DNA of 64,000 bases, taken from positions 49,213-113,212 of the forward strand of contig NZ_QFXK01000037.1 of the NCBI RefSeq assembly GCF_003261635.1, in the 5' to 3' direction. Under the pieces are notes generated by a model, which was not told the DNA's origin, ran no database searches, and saw nothing but the letters and a program-made list of their open reading frames with translations. Shown piece by piece: positions 32,951-41,516 of this stretch (position 1 is the stretch's first letter; every line of letters starts with the position of its first letter). The DNA comes from Kribbella monticola. Lineage in GTDB: Bacteria; Actinomycetota; Actinomycetes; Propionibacteriales; Kribbellaceae. Made by a program: the position numbers and the translations under genes.

Positions 32951-33895
32951 CTACCGGTGGACGGCGGTTACCAGGGCGTCTACGGCTTCGGCGAGGCTGG
33001 CGACCCAGCCGGTGGGGGTGCCCAGGGCTTGCCAGCCGGGGCCGCCTATGACGAGGGAGTAGGACGGGCGGGTGCGGGCGAGGGTTTGGAGCGCCTCGGC
33101 GTCGGCGGTTCGGGGGGCGCTGGACCAGATGAAGACGGCGGCCGGGCGGATTCGGCGTACGGCGGCCGACAGGGAGCTGATCGGGGTCGCCGCGCCGAGG
33201 GTTTGCACGCGTACGCCTCGCTCGGCCAACGCAGCCGCCAGTGCGAGCAGAGGCAGCGCGTGGTCCTCCAGCTCAAGACATGCCAGTACTACGGGGCGCG
33301 TGCTCTCGTCCGGCTTGTGGCGCTCGACTGCTCGGCGGGTGTGGTACCTCAGGCCGCCGGCGACCGCGTCGGAGGCCAGGTGCTCGACCTCGATGCATTT
33401 GCCGGTTCGCGCCCACTGGTCGCCGACGCCGACCAGCAGCGGCACCAGCCTGCTGGTCCAGGCCTCGACGGCGCCGGACCGGTCGAGGCTGCGGGCGATC
33501 TCGTGGGTCAGTCGCATGCCGTCCATCTCGTTCGCGAGCTGGAACAGGTCGGCCGCCTCGACCGGCTTGGCGGCGCGGGGCCGACGGAGGAGGGTGCGGG
33601 GGCCTTCGGCAACGGAAGTGGCCGATGTCACATTGGGTGATCGCACGGGGTAGATCCGGTCACGAACGGTCGAGGCGGCCTCGGCGGTCGGGACACCGGA
33701 GTTCACCAGTTTGACCATCGCCCGGAGCCGGGCGAGATCTTCCGGGCTGTACCGGCGATGACCGCCTGCCGAGCGTGCGCTCGGGCTCAATCCGTACCGC
33801 CGCTCCCAGCTTCGCAGGGTGGGTGCGGCGATCCCGAGGCGTCGGGCGGCCGCGCTGACGGTGAGCGTTTCGGAGTCGGTCGGCACGTCGTTCAT
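32951..33895 (-). CDS. MerR-family regulator with cobalamin-binding domain (CarH/LitR-like photoreceptor)
   Basis: The 314-residue protein has a MerR HTH (residues 11-60, with LRSWERRYGLSPSARSAGGHRRYS), a helical segment carrying Trp161-x9-Glu171-His172 (the W-x9-EH motif that contacts the upper face of adenosylcobalamin in CarH), and a Rossmann-like B12 domain with His212 in LELEDHALPLLALAAALAERG, at the place of the lower axial ligand. CarH is a tetramer that binds DNA in the dark and falls apart in light. ATG 33895 has GGGGCAGG upstream. It diverges from a WhiB gene; targets such as carotenoid genes are not in the window. The glycine usual after the axial His (ExHxxG) is Pro here. Confidence 0.85.
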   Translation of the reverse strand: MNDVPTDSETLTVSAAARRLGIAAPTLRSWERRYGLSPSARSAGGHRRYSPEDLARLRAMVKLVNSGVPTAEAASTVRDRIYPVRSPNVTSATSVAEGPRTLLRRPRAAKPVEAADLFQLANEMDGMRLTHEIARSLDRSGAVEAWTSRLVPLLVGVGDQWARTGKCIEVEHLASDAVAGGLRYHTRRAVERHKPDESTRPVVLACLELEDHALPLLALAAALAERGVRVQTLGAATPISSLSAAVRRIRPAAVFIWSSAPRTADAEALQTLARTRPSYSLVIGGPGWQALGTPTGWVASLAEAVDALVTAVHR

Positions 33896-33977
33896 GATGC
33901 CTGCCCCGCGCCTCCGGACGGCAGAAATCGCCACTTGCTGATAACAACTCGACCGAGTTTCGAGACAACAAGGGTTG

Positions 33978-34002
33978 AACTACGCATGAGTTGAGCATAG
34001 TT
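33978..34002. promoter_or_regulatory. operator-like dyad between the MerR/B12 gene and whiB
   Basis: AACTACGC (33978-33985) and GCATAGTT (33995-34002) are 8-bp arms with one mismatch around a 9-bp AT-rich centre. The site lies in the 153-bp divergent promoter region, 47 bp before the WhiB start. It is the best candidate for binding by the MerR/B12 regulator. Confidence 0.5.
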
Positions 34003-34048
34003 TTCACCGAGCGCCCGTCCGCGCTCACGGTGAGTCAAGGAGGTTGCC

Positions 34049-34342
34049 ATGTCGAGAGGGATGCCTCGCCTACCCCGCCCGCTCATGGATCTGTGGGACT
34101 GGCAGTCGCAGGCCGCGTGCCGCGACGTCAACCCGGAGCTGTTCTTCTCCCCCGAATCGGAGCGTGGCGTTCGCAAACGCGCTCGCGAGATGGTGGCCAA
34201 GTCGCTCTGCGGTACCTGTCCGGTCCAGCCCGAGTGCCGTCAGCACGCTCTCTCCGTCGGAGAGCCGTACGGCGTCTGGGGTGGCACCACGGAATCCGAG
34301 CGGGACAACGTGGTACTTGCCGAACACAGGAAGTCCGCCTGA
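34049..34342 (+). CDS. WhiB-family Fe-S transcriptional regulator
   Basis: The 97-residue protein has the four WhiB cysteines Cys24, Cys54, Cys57 and Cys63 (ACRDVNPELFF; LCGTCPVQPEC) and the G75VWGG turn followed by TESERD. Such proteins bind a [4Fe-4S] cluster and usually act with sigma A in redox or developmental control. I cannot place it in a named subclass. A GGAGG ribosome binding site precedes ATG 34049. It is divergent from the CarH-like gene and followed by a long hairpin. Confidence 0.92.
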   Translation: MSRGMPRLPRPLMDLWDWQSQAACRDVNPELFFSPESERGVRKRAREMVAKSLCGTCPVQPECRQHALSVGEPYGVWGGTTESERDNVVLAEHRKSA

Positions 34343-34385
34343 CGGCCCGCGCGGGAAGCGGCACTCCGGTGCCCCAGTAGACCCT

Positions 34386-34424
34386 CCCGGGTCCGGTTGC
34401 TCGGCCAGAGCAGCCGGACCCGGG
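34386..34424 (+). terminator. whiB terminator hairpin
   Basis: CCCGGGTCCGG pairs with CCGGACCCGGG over 11 bp, and the stem continues inward, after one mismatch, with TGCTC/GAGCA around loop GGCCA. The 16-bp helix starts 43 nt after the WhiB stop. Confidence 0.75.
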
Positions 34425-34510
34425 CCCCCACCACCGGCCGACATCAAACCCCGGAAATTCCGGGGCGGTAGTGCGGCGGTGAGTGGAATCGATGCCAGGC
34501 AGAGCGTTCG

Positions 34511-34541
34511 ATGACCCGCGCCGGCTGCCGGCGCGGGTCAT
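34511..34541. terminator. 14-bp hairpin downstream of the ABC importer operon
   Basis: ATGACCCGCGCCGG and CCGGCGCGGGTCAT are perfect 14-bp arms around CTG. It lies 15 nt past the permease stop on the minus strand and may stop transcription from both sides. Nothing else is seen in the gap 34425-34555. Confidence 0.7.
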
Positions 34542-34555
34542 GGCGAAGCGTCGGG

Positions 34556-35461
34556 TCAGGTCGAGCGGGTGAGGCCGCGGGAGCGCAGTACGGAGTTCTC
34601 CAGCGGCCGGAAGACCAGCAGTTCGATGCCCACCCCGACCACGAAGATCAAGATGATGCCGGCGAAGACCAGCGAGATGTCCGACAGCGACATGCCGTTG
34701 TGCAGGTACTGACCGAGGCCTTCGCCCAGGTCGGGCGAGGTCGCGATCAGTTCGGCCGCCATCAGCGAGCGCCAGGAGAACGCCCAGCCCTGCTTCAGCC
34801 CGCCCAGGAAGCCCGGCAGCGCGGCCGGCAGCAGGATGTACCTGATCCCGCCGAGCCGCGAAGCTCCGAGGGCCTGGCCGACGCGCGGCAGGATCGGCGG
34901 CACCTGGTCGAGACCGGACACCAGGCCGTTCGCGATCGACGGTACGGCGCCGAGCAGGACGACCCAGTAGATCGCGCGGTCGTTCAGGCCGAACCAGAGG
35001 ATCGCCGCGGGCACCCACGCCACCGAGGGCAGGCTCTGCAGACCCGACACGAGCGGACCGATGCCGCGCCGGACCACCTTGAGGTTCGCGATCGCGAGGC
35101 CGAGCGGCACCGCGATCACCAGCGAGATGGCGAACCCGATCACGGCCCGGTGCACCGAGACCCAGAACAGGTCCACGATCTTGCCGGTGGTGACGAGGCT
35201 CCAGATGTTGGCCCAGACCGCCGACGGCGCCGGGAGCTTGTACTCCTCCCAGATCGCCGCCGCCCAGAGTGCCTGCCAGATCCCGATCATCAGCGCGATC
35301 GCGACGACCGGCGGCAGTACCCGGGCCGCGAGTCGCTTGGCCACCGCTGCCGGGCCGGTCGCCCGCTCGGACAGCGGCGTGTCGAGGGCATCCAGGCCGG
35401 CTCCGACGGACTCGGCGTCGGCCCGTGCGACCCGCTCCTCCAGGCTCGCCTCAGGCTGCAT
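34556..35461 (-). CDS. ABC transporter permease, sulfonate/nitrate/taurine type
   Basis: The 301-residue permease has about six membrane helices and the EAA-loop region (LGASRLGGIRYILLPAALPGFLGGLKQGWAFSWRSLMAAELI) typical of the SsuC/TauC/NrtB family. The N-terminal 45 residues are soluble and unusual in length. It overlaps the ATPase gene by 11 nt and is the last gene of an importer operon. The substrate class (aliphatic sulfonate, taurine or nitrate) cannot be fixed from sequence; sulfonate is the commonest in actinobacteria. Confidence 0.9.
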   Translation of the reverse strand: MQPEASLEERVARADAESVGAGLDALDTPLSERATGPAAVAKRLAARVLPPVVAIALMIGIWQALWAAAIWEEYKLPAPSAVWANIWSLVTTGKIVDLFWVSVHRAVIGFAISLVIAVPLGLAIANLKVVRRGIGPLVSGLQSLPSVAWVPAAILWFGLNDRAIYWVVLLGAVPSIANGLVSGLDQVPPILPRVGQALGASRLGGIRYILLPAALPGFLGGLKQGWAFSWRSLMAAELIATSPDLGEGLGQYLHNGMSLSDISLVFAGIILIFVVGVGIELLVFRPLENSVLRSRGLTRST

Positions 35462-36254
35462 GACTGCTGATCACCCTTCGCAGCTCGGCGTTGATCTCGT
35501 CGACCGTCGACACCTCGGACCCGCCGGTGAGACCGTCGACGTTCCACTCCCGGACGACGCGACCCGGCCGCGACGACAGCAGGACGACGCGCTGCCCGAG
35601 CCGGACGGCCTCGCGGACGTCATGGGTGACGAAGAGGATCGCCGTACCGGTGGCTCGCCAGATTCGTAGGAGTTCGGCCTGGAGTACGTCGCGGGTGATC
35701 GCGTCGAGGGCCGAGAAGGGCTCGTCCATCAACAGCAGCGACGGTTTTTGCGCGTCGCCGTTGGAGGTGTGGTCGGCCGTCGAGGCCAGCGCGCGGGCCA
35801 GAGCAACGCGCTGACGCATGCCGCCGGACAGTTCGTGCGGCCGCTTGCCACCCAGTCCACCAAGGCGGACCAGGTCGAGCAGGGCGGCTGCCTTGCGCCG
35901 GCGCTCGGAGCGGCCGACTCCGGCCATCCGCAGCGGCAGCTCGACATTGCCGGCGGCGGTGAGCCAGGGCATCAGCGCCGGCTCCTGGAACACCACGGCC
36001 GGCCGGGACGAGCTGAGGTCGATCGTCCCGGACGACGCGTTGTCCAACCCGGCGACCAGGTTGAGCAGCGTCGTCTTCCCACAGCCCGAGGCCCCGAGAA
36101 GGCAGACGAACTCACCGGCCTCGACCTGGAGATTCACCTGGTCCAGAGCGACGACGGACTGCTTGCCGTTGCCGAACACCTTGCCGACGCCGTCGAACCG
36201 GACGGCTTGCTGAGCTTCGGTACGAACCCGTTGTGCCTCGACTGTCGCGGTCAT
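35451..36254 (-). CDS. ABC transporter ATP-binding protein, sulfonate/nitrate/taurine type
   Basis: The 267-residue ATPase has Walker A LGASGCGKTTLLN, Q-loop VVFQEPALMPWLT, signature LSGGMRQRVALARAL, Walker B SLLLMDEPFSALD and H-loop FVTHDVREAVRLG. This is the SsuB/TauB/NrtD pattern. A polar insertion (TADHTSNGDAQKP) sits between the signature and Walker B. It lies between the binding protein and permease genes. Confidence 0.92.
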   Translation of the reverse strand: MTATVEAQRVRTEAQQAVRFDGVGKVFGNGKQSVVALDQVNLQVEAGEFVCLLGASGCGKTTLLNLVAGLDNASSGTIDLSSSRPAVVFQEPALMPWLTAAGNVELPLRMAGVGRSERRRKAAALLDLVRLGGLGGKRPHELSGGMRQRVALARALASTADHTSNGDAQKPSLLLMDEPFSALDAITRDVLQAELLRIWRATGTAILFVTHDVREAVRLGQRVVLLSSRPGRVVREWNVDGLTGGSEVSTVDEINAELRRVISSHAA

Positions 36255-36283
36255 GTTCGCCTGCCTCTCGATGGCTCCGGGTC

Positions 36284-37357
36284 CTACTTCTTGTCCAGGC
36301 CGGCGGGGTCGACCTCCGGCTTACCCGCGGCTTTCAGTACTTCGTTCAGCAGCGTCAGGTTGGCGAAGCCGGCCACGTCCGGGGCGTCCTTGGCGATGCC
36401 GGCGGTGACCTGATCCTTGGCCAGCTGCGGGAAGTCGGCCGCGACCGGGTCGGCGGTGAGCTCGATCTTGCTGAACGCGCGCTCGATCACCGGAGCCTTC
36501 AGCGCCTTGCCGGTCAGGCTGAGCAGTTGCGCGTTGACCGTCTTCTCGGCGGTGGCCTTGTCGGCCGTCCCGGCGTCGATCGCGGCGACCAGGCCGGCCA
36601 GCAACGCCTTCACCGTGGCCGGGTGCTCCTGCAGGAACTGGGTCCGGACGATCAGGACCGTGGTCGGGAACTTGCCGCCCGGCCACAGCTCGGCCTCGTC
36701 GACGAGCACCTTCGCGCCGGCATCCAGGATCAGCCGCGACGACCAGGGCTCGGGCAGCCAGGCGCCGTCGACCTCACCCTTCTTGAAGGCGTCCAGGGTG
36801 GCGGCGTTCTCGAGGTTGGTGACCTTCACCTTGCCGGTCAGGTTCTTACCGGCCAGCCACTTCTTCAGCGACACGTCCTGGGTGTTGCCGAGCTGCGGCG
36901 TCGCGATCGTCTTGCCGGCCAGGTCCTCGGGCTTGGTGATGGTCGGCTTGACCACGAACTGGGCACCACCCGACACGGTGCCGGCGATTAGCCGTACCGC
37001 GTCGCCCTTGGACTTGGCGTAGGCGTTGATCGCCGGGCCGGAGCCGATGAACGAGGCGTCGAGCGAGCCGCCGAGCAGCGCGGTGACCGCCTCCGGGCCG
37101 GCGTTGAACTTGGTCGGCACCAGCTTCGTGCTGCCGAGTTCCTTGGCGAACAAGCCCTCGCCGAGCCCGATCAGGGCCGGTGCGTGGGTCACGTTCGGGA
37201 AGTACCCGAGCCTCAGCTCGGTGGCCGCCCCCTTGTCGGCAACCGGTGCCGCGTCGTCGCTGGCCTTGTCGGCGCGCGAGCAGCCGGCCGCGACCAGCAG
37301 CGCGACGGCGACAGCGGCGGCCGCGACCAGGCGCGGAGTACGAGTGAAGTGCTTCAT
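36284..37357 (-). CDS. ABC transporter substrate-binding lipoprotein, sulfonate/nitrate type
   Basis: The 357-residue protein has a lipobox (ALLVAAGCSRAD, lipid-anchored Cys26) and the SsuA/NMT1-like fold: LRLGYFPNVTHAPALIGLGEGLFAKEL, FNAGPEAVTALLGGSLDASFIGSGPAINAY, then EDLAGKTIATPQLGNTQDVSLKKWL. It delivers substrate from outside the membrane to the permease encoded downstream. It is the first gene of the importer operon, behind a 283-bp upstream region with an operator-like dyad. Confidence 0.92.
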   Translation of the reverse strand: MKHFTRTPRLVAAAAVAVALLVAAGCSRADKASDDAAPVADKGAATELRLGYFPNVTHAPALIGLGEGLFAKELGSTKLVPTKFNAGPEAVTALLGGSLDASFIGSGPAINAYAKSKGDAVRLIAGTVSGGAQFVVKPTITKPEDLAGKTIATPQLGNTQDVSLKKWLAGKNLTGKVKVTNLENAATLDAFKKGEVDGAWLPEPWSSRLILDAGAKVLVDEAELWPGGKFPTTVLIVRTQFLQEHPATVKALLAGLVAAIDAGTADKATAEKTVNAQLLSLTGKALKAPVIERAFSKIELTADPVAADFPQLAKDQVTAGIAKDAPDVAGFANLTLLNEVLKAAGKPEVDPAGLDKK

Positions 37358-37482
37358 TCGGCGGATCCTTCGGTCTCAACGAGACGCGCCGTCTGACCGG
37401 CCCGTCCCGTCTGTGCGATCGGAAGAGATTGGGCCGAGGTCCCCCCTGGGCTACCGCTCTCGACCTTGAGTAAACAGCAGAA

Positions 37483-37498
37483 ATTGAACCAACTCAAT
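37483..37498. promoter_or_regulatory. dyad in the promoter region of the ABC importer
   Basis: ATTGA and TCAAT are perfect 5-bp arms around ACCAAC in an AT-rich stretch, about 126 bp upstream of the binding-protein start. A small hairpin GTCTC-AAC-GAGAC (37373-37385) lies close to the start codon. The gap 37358-37640 holds no gene I can support; an unsupported 40-codon minus-strand frame (37451-37573) has no ribosome binding site. Confidence 0.4.
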
Positions 37499-37640
37499 AG
37501 CCTTAGAGCGCATTGCTGTCCGCTTCGTGAGACGAGGCAGGCCGGTTTTGGACAGGAATCGACGCGCTGTCACCACAACCGCACAGAAATGCCGATCAGC
37601 CCGTCCGGATATCGGAGACGGGCTGGTCGGGCAGAGGCGA

Positions 37641-38111
37641 TCAGCCGCGCGGACCCTCGTCCGGCTTGGCGTCGTCGACCGGCGTCTCGCTGTCGGCAGG
37701 ATCCGGTTCCGGCGCGGGCTCCGGCTCGGCCTTGGCGGCCGGCGTGGTCGGCGTGCCCGGCGCGGTCGGGGGGCCCGGGCGCTCCGGCTTGTCGTCCGCG
37801 GCGGGGTGGTTGGACAGCCGCGGGTCGCGGAACGGCTCCAGTGAGGCGAGGAAGTCCGGGTCGTCGTCCGGGGCCAGTGGGCGCGAACTGGTGCGCTTCG
37901 GCGCGGGACGGGTCACGGCGACCTGCTGACGGTCGTAGTACCGGACCATCAGCAGCCAGACGATCGGGCCGGCAAACGGGACGAAAACGATCAACAGGAT
38001 CCATACCAGCTTGGGCAGGTAGGGCACGTCTTCGTCCCGCGTCTGGATGCAGGAGAACAACGCATAGATGGTGAGCGCCAGGCTGATCAGGAAAGGCAGA
38101 TAACGAGCCAC
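37641..38111 (-). CDS. PLDc_N-domain membrane protein with disordered tail
   Basis: The 156-residue protein starts at GTG 38111 with GGGGGT upstream. Two membrane helices (YLPFLISLALTIYALFSCIQ and LVWILLIVFVPFAGPIVWLL) carry the PLD-nuclease N-terminal (PLDc_N) pattern, including D..YLPKLVW and RYYD. A 95-residue acidic, proline-rich tail follows. The domain is often found in small membrane proteins of unknown role; no phospholipase HKD motif is present. Confidence 0.82.
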   Translation of the reverse strand: MARYLPFLISLALTIYALFSCIQTRDEDVPYLPKLVWILLIVFVPFAGPIVWLLMVRYYDRQQVAVTRPAPKRTSSRPLAPDDDPDFLASLEPFRDPRLSNHPAADDKPERPGPPTAPGTPTTPAAKAEPEPAPEPDPADSETPVDDAKPDEGPRG

Positions 38112-38298
38112 ACCCCCACAGTACGGCTCCCCCGCACGCCGCGTCGCCGAACCGCTCCGAACCTCGCACCGATCAACTCGCCGATCGGCTCCGAACACCT
38201 GCCGACAACGCGGGTCCGGCCGCCCGGTCACCCCGGGCGCCGACGGAGGGATGATCGTTAAATTGTTCAGAACTTATGCACCGGTGAGGCTTTGAAGC

Positions 38299-39564
38299 AT
38301 GAACGGTCAACGCCGAGCCGTCGCGGTCCTCGGGTCCGGTATCGCCGGCCTGACGGCGGCCCACGTCCTCAGCCGGACCGACGACGTCACGCTTTTCGAA
38401 GCCGATGACCGTCCCGGCGGTCATGCCCATACCCACGACGTCACCGACTCGGCCGGCCACGCGCTGCGGATCGACACCGGCTTCATCGTGCACAACGAGC
38501 GCACCTACCCGAACCTGCTCCGCTTGTTCGCCGAGCTCGGGATCCGCACCCAGCCGACCGAGATGAGCATGAGCGTGCACTGCGACGGCTGCGGCCTCGA
38601 GTACGCCGGTGGTCGCGGCGCCGGCGCGTTGTTCAGCCAGTGGCGGCGGACTCTCGATCCGCGCTTCCTGCGGATGCTGGCCGAGGTGCCGCGGTTCCAT
38701 CGGGAGGCACGGGCCGTGCTCGCGGCCGGGGACGACACGCTGACCTGGGGCGACTTCCTGCGCGACCGGAAGTTCTCGCCGTACTTCGTGTGGCACTTCG
38801 CCGTACCGCTGGTGTCGTGCGTCTGGTCCGCCGGTTCGGCCGACGCCATGCTCTACCCGGCCCGCTATCTGTTCCGCTTCCTCGAGCATCACGGCATGCT
38901 GACCGTCGGCGGCTCGCCACGCTGGCGAACCGTCACAGGTGGTTCGCGCTCGTACGTCGATGCCGTTGTAGCCCAGATCAGCACAGTGCTGACCTCGACG
39001 CCCGTCCGCACCGTACTGCGGCACGACGACGGGGTGGAGGTGGTCACAGCCGACGGCCGCAGTACTGAGTTCGACCGCGTCGTCGTGGCTACGCATGCCG
39101 ACACCGCGCTGGACCTGCTCGGCGACGCGACTCCTGAGGAGAAGACGCTCCTGGGCGCCTTCCGGTACTCGGGCAACCCGACCTGGTTGCACACCGACAG
39201 CTCGGTGCTGCCGGAGTCCGCCAGAGCACGGTCCTCCTGGAACTACCGGATGCGCGGCTGCCAGACCGACGAGCCACAGGTCCTCGTCAGCTACTGGATG
39301 AACCGTCTGCAAGGACTGGACTCGCCGGACGAACACCTGGTCACGCTGAACCCTGAGGGCTGGGTCGACCCGGCCACCGCAGTACGGCGGATGGACTACG
39401 CGCACCCGGTGTTCACTCCCGAGTCGGTGGCTGCAGCTCCGGTACTGCGTACTGCCGGTGGCCCGCGTCTTGCTTTCGCTGGAGCCCACCTCGGCTGGGG
39501 TTTCCACGAGGACGGGTGCCGCTCGGGCGTCGAAGCCGCCGAAAGGCTCGGCGGCTCATGGTGA
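38299..39564 (+). CDS. FAD-dependent NAD(P)-binding oxidoreductase (amine-oxidase superfamily)
   Basis: The 421-residue flavoprotein has the dinucleotide motif VLGSGIAGLTAAHVLSRTDDVTLFEADDRPGGHAHT at its start, a second FAD-contact RVVVATHADTALDLLGDA, and a C-terminal FAGAHLGWGFHEDGCRSGVEAAERLGG. It is first in a four-gene set with DUF1365, a CFA-synthase-like methyltransferase and an SDR. The first three also occur together in proteobacteria under oxidative-stress control, including loci linked to unusual (furan or cyclopropane) fatty acids. It may oxidise a lipid chain or desaturate it. Confidence 0.88.
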   Translation: MNGQRRAVAVLGSGIAGLTAAHVLSRTDDVTLFEADDRPGGHAHTHDVTDSAGHALRIDTGFIVHNERTYPNLLRLFAELGIRTQPTEMSMSVHCDGCGLEYAGGRGAGALFSQWRRTLDPRFLRMLAEVPRFHREARAVLAAGDDTLTWGDFLRDRKFSPYFVWHFAVPLVSCVWSAGSADAMLYPARYLFRFLEHHGMLTVGGSPRWRTVTGGSRSYVDAVVAQISTVLTSTPVRTVLRHDDGVEVVTADGRSTEFDRVVVATHADTALDLLGDATPEEKTLLGAFRYSGNPTWLHTDSSVLPESARARSSWNYRMRGCQTDEPQVLVSYWMNRLQGLDSPDEHLVTLNPEGWVDPATAVRRMDYAHPVFTPESVAAAPVLRTAGGPRLAFAGAHLGWGFHEDGCRSGVEAAERLGGSW

Positions 39565-40292
39565 AGCCGGAGCTGCCGGTGTTGCCTGCCGTCGTACCGG
39601 GCCGGGTCAGTCATACGCGGCGGGTTCCACTGCGCCACCGGTTCGCCTACCGCACGTACCAGTGGCTCGTGGATGTCGACGAGGTTCCGCGTCACGGCGT
39701 ACTGGCGTCCTTCTCCCCTGCTGACCATCTCGGATCACCGGACTGCACTCTGCGCGAGAACGTGGCTGCCGTCGCTGCAGCACACGATGTGGTGCTCGAG
39801 CAGGACGACCGAGTGCTGATGCTGGCGAACGCCCGCAGCCTCGGCTACGTCTTCGATCCGCTCAGCGTCTTCTGGTGTCTCAAGTCGACCGGTGAGCTGC
39901 GCTGCGTCGTACTGGAGATCCACAACACCTACGGCGAGAGGCATGCGCAACTGGCCCTGCCGGACGACAGCGGACGCTTCTCACTCGGCAAGGAGTTCTA
40001 CGTCTCGCCGTTCTTCACAGTGCACGGCCGGTACGACGTGGTGCTCCGACTGACTCCCGAGAAGGTGACAGTGGCGATCGACCTCGTGCAGGACGACGTA
40101 CGAGTGTTCACGGCCGCCTTCAGTGGACAGCCACGCACGGCCAGCAGCAAGGCCGTTCTTGCCGCAGCCCTGCGCACTCCCCTGGTGACGTACCAGGTAT
40201 GGGCCCTGATCCGCCTGCACGGCATAGGCCTGTGGCTGCGCCGGCTTCCCGTGGTTCCGCGCCGACCGCACATTCCTCCGAAGGGAGTCTGA
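39558..40292 (+). CDS. DUF1365 protein
   Basis: The 244-residue protein matches DUF1365: GRVSHTRRVPLRHRFAYRTYQWLVDVDE, RVLMLANARSLGYVFDPLSVFWC and KEFYVSPFFTVHGRYDV. Its biochemical role is unknown, but it is almost always between the flavoprotein and CFA-like methyltransferase in this operon type. It overlaps the flavoprotein by 7 nt and shares TGATG with the next gene. Confidence 0.88.
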   Translation: MVKPELPVLPAVVPGRVSHTRRVPLRHRFAYRTYQWLVDVDEVPRHGVLASFSPADHLGSPDCTLRENVAAVAAAHDVVLEQDDRVLMLANARSLGYVFDPLSVFWCLKSTGELRCVVLEIHNTYGERHAQLALPDDSGRFSLGKEFYVSPFFTVHGRYDVVLRLTPEKVTVAIDLVQDDVRVFTAAFSGQPRTASSKAVLAAALRTPLVTYQVWALIRLHGIGLWLRRLPVVPRRPHIPPKGV

Positions 40293-41512
40293 TGAGCACG
40301 CTGCAACTCGTGGAGACCGACCGCTGGCCAGGCATCGCCCGTACGCCGAACAGCCCGGTGCGGGCCGCGGTCGCGCGGCAGATCCTGCGCCGGGCGGTCC
40401 GCGACCTCCCGATCGTCGTCCTGCTGCCCGACGGCACCCGGCTCGGCTCGGGTGGCATCGGCGCACCCGTGATGGAGGTCGTCTCCGAGGCGTTCTTCCA
40501 CCGGATCGGGGCCCACCTGAAGATCGGCTTCGGGGAGGCCTACATGGCCGGCGACTGGCGGGCGGATCGTAGTACCGATCTCGCGGACCTGCTGACGGTC
40601 TTCGCGAGTCGGCTGACTGACCTCGTTCCGCCTGTGCTGCAACGGTTCCGGAAGCTGATCGAACCGCGGCTCGCCGAGCAGAACGACCGGGCCGGCGCAC
40701 GGCAGAACATCGCCCGGCACTACGACCTGTCGAACGAGCTCTTCGCCGCCTTCCTCGATCCGACGATGAGCTACTCGTCCGCCTGGTTCTCCCCGGCCGA
40801 CGACGACCTGGAGTCCGCTCAGCTCCGCAAGATCGACGGGATCCTGGACCTCGCTGGCGTGCGGACGGGATCGCGGGTGCTCGAGATCGGGACCGGTTGG
40901 GGACAGCTCGCGATCCAGGCGGCGCAGCGAGGCGCGACCGTCACCTCGATCACGCTGTCCGCCGAGCAGCGCGACCTGGCTCGCAAGCGGATCGCCGAGG
41001 CCGGCGTCGACGCGACCGTCGAGCTCCGCGACTACCGCGAGACCGAGGGACAGTACGACGCGGTGGTCAGCGTGGAGATGATCGAGGCGGTCGGCGAACA
41101 GTACTGGCCGGCGTACTTCGCGACGATCGACCGCCTGCTGGCTCCGGGCGGCCGGTTCGGACTGCAGTCGATCACGATGCCGCACGACCGGTTGTTGGCC
41201 ACCCGGCACGCGCAGGGCTGGATCCACAAGTACATCTTCCCGGGCGGTCTCATCCCATCGCTGACCGCGATCGAGCAGATCGCCTCGACGGCCGGCGGGC
41301 TCGTGGTCGAGACCCGGCGCGATCTGGGGGCCGACTACGCCCGCACCCTGCAGTTGTGGCGGGAGCGGTTCGTCGCGCAGGCTCCCGCGGTGGCGAATCT
41401 GGGCTTCGACGCCGTTTTCCGGCGGATGTGGGAGTTCTATCTGGCCTACTCCGAAGCAGGCTTCCGGGCCGGCTACCTCGGCGTTTCCCAACTGGCCCTG
41501 GTCAGGAGCTGA
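40292..41512 (+). CDS. cyclopropane-fatty-acyl-phospholipid synthase-like methyltransferase
   Basis: The 406-residue protein has the CFA synthase plan: an N-terminal lipid-binding region (GEAYMAGDWRADRSTDLADLL), NIARHYDLSNELFAAFLDPTMSYSSAWF, AdoMet loop VLEIGTGWGQLAIQAAQRGA, and YIFPGGLIPSLTAIEQI. It transfers a methylene or methyl group to unsaturated phospholipid acyl chains at the membrane. AAGGGAG precedes ATG 40292. Whether the product is cyclopropane, 10-methyl branched or furan-type cannot be told from sequence. Confidence 0.9.
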   Translation: MSTLQLVETDRWPGIARTPNSPVRAAVARQILRRAVRDLPIVVLLPDGTRLGSGGIGAPVMEVVSEAFFHRIGAHLKIGFGEAYMAGDWRADRSTDLADLLTVFASRLTDLVPPVLQRFRKLIEPRLAEQNDRAGARQNIARHYDLSNELFAAFLDPTMSYSSAWFSPADDDLESAQLRKIDGILDLAGVRTGSRVLEIGTGWGQLAIQAAQRGATVTSITLSAEQRDLARKRIAEAGVDATVELRDYRETEGQYDAVVSVEMIEAVGEQYWPAYFATIDRLLAPGGRFGLQSITMPHDRLLATRHAQGWIHKYIFPGGLIPSLTAIEQIASTAGGLVVETRRDLGADYARTLQLWRERFVAQAPAVANLGFDAVFRRMWEFYLAYSEAGFRAGYLGVSQLALVRS

Positions 41513-41516
41513 CCCC

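Noticed and set aside
37451..37573. 40-codon minus-strand frame upstream of the ABC binding protein, considered as a leader peptide
   Set aside because: It has no ribosome binding site, no cluster of Cys or other regulatory codons, and the operator-like dyad lies inside it.
37358..37640. Possible SAM or other sulfur riboswitch ahead of the sulfonate-type importer
   Set aside because: No conserved SAM-I, SAM-II or SAM-IV core could be matched by eye; only a small hairpin next to the start codon is present.
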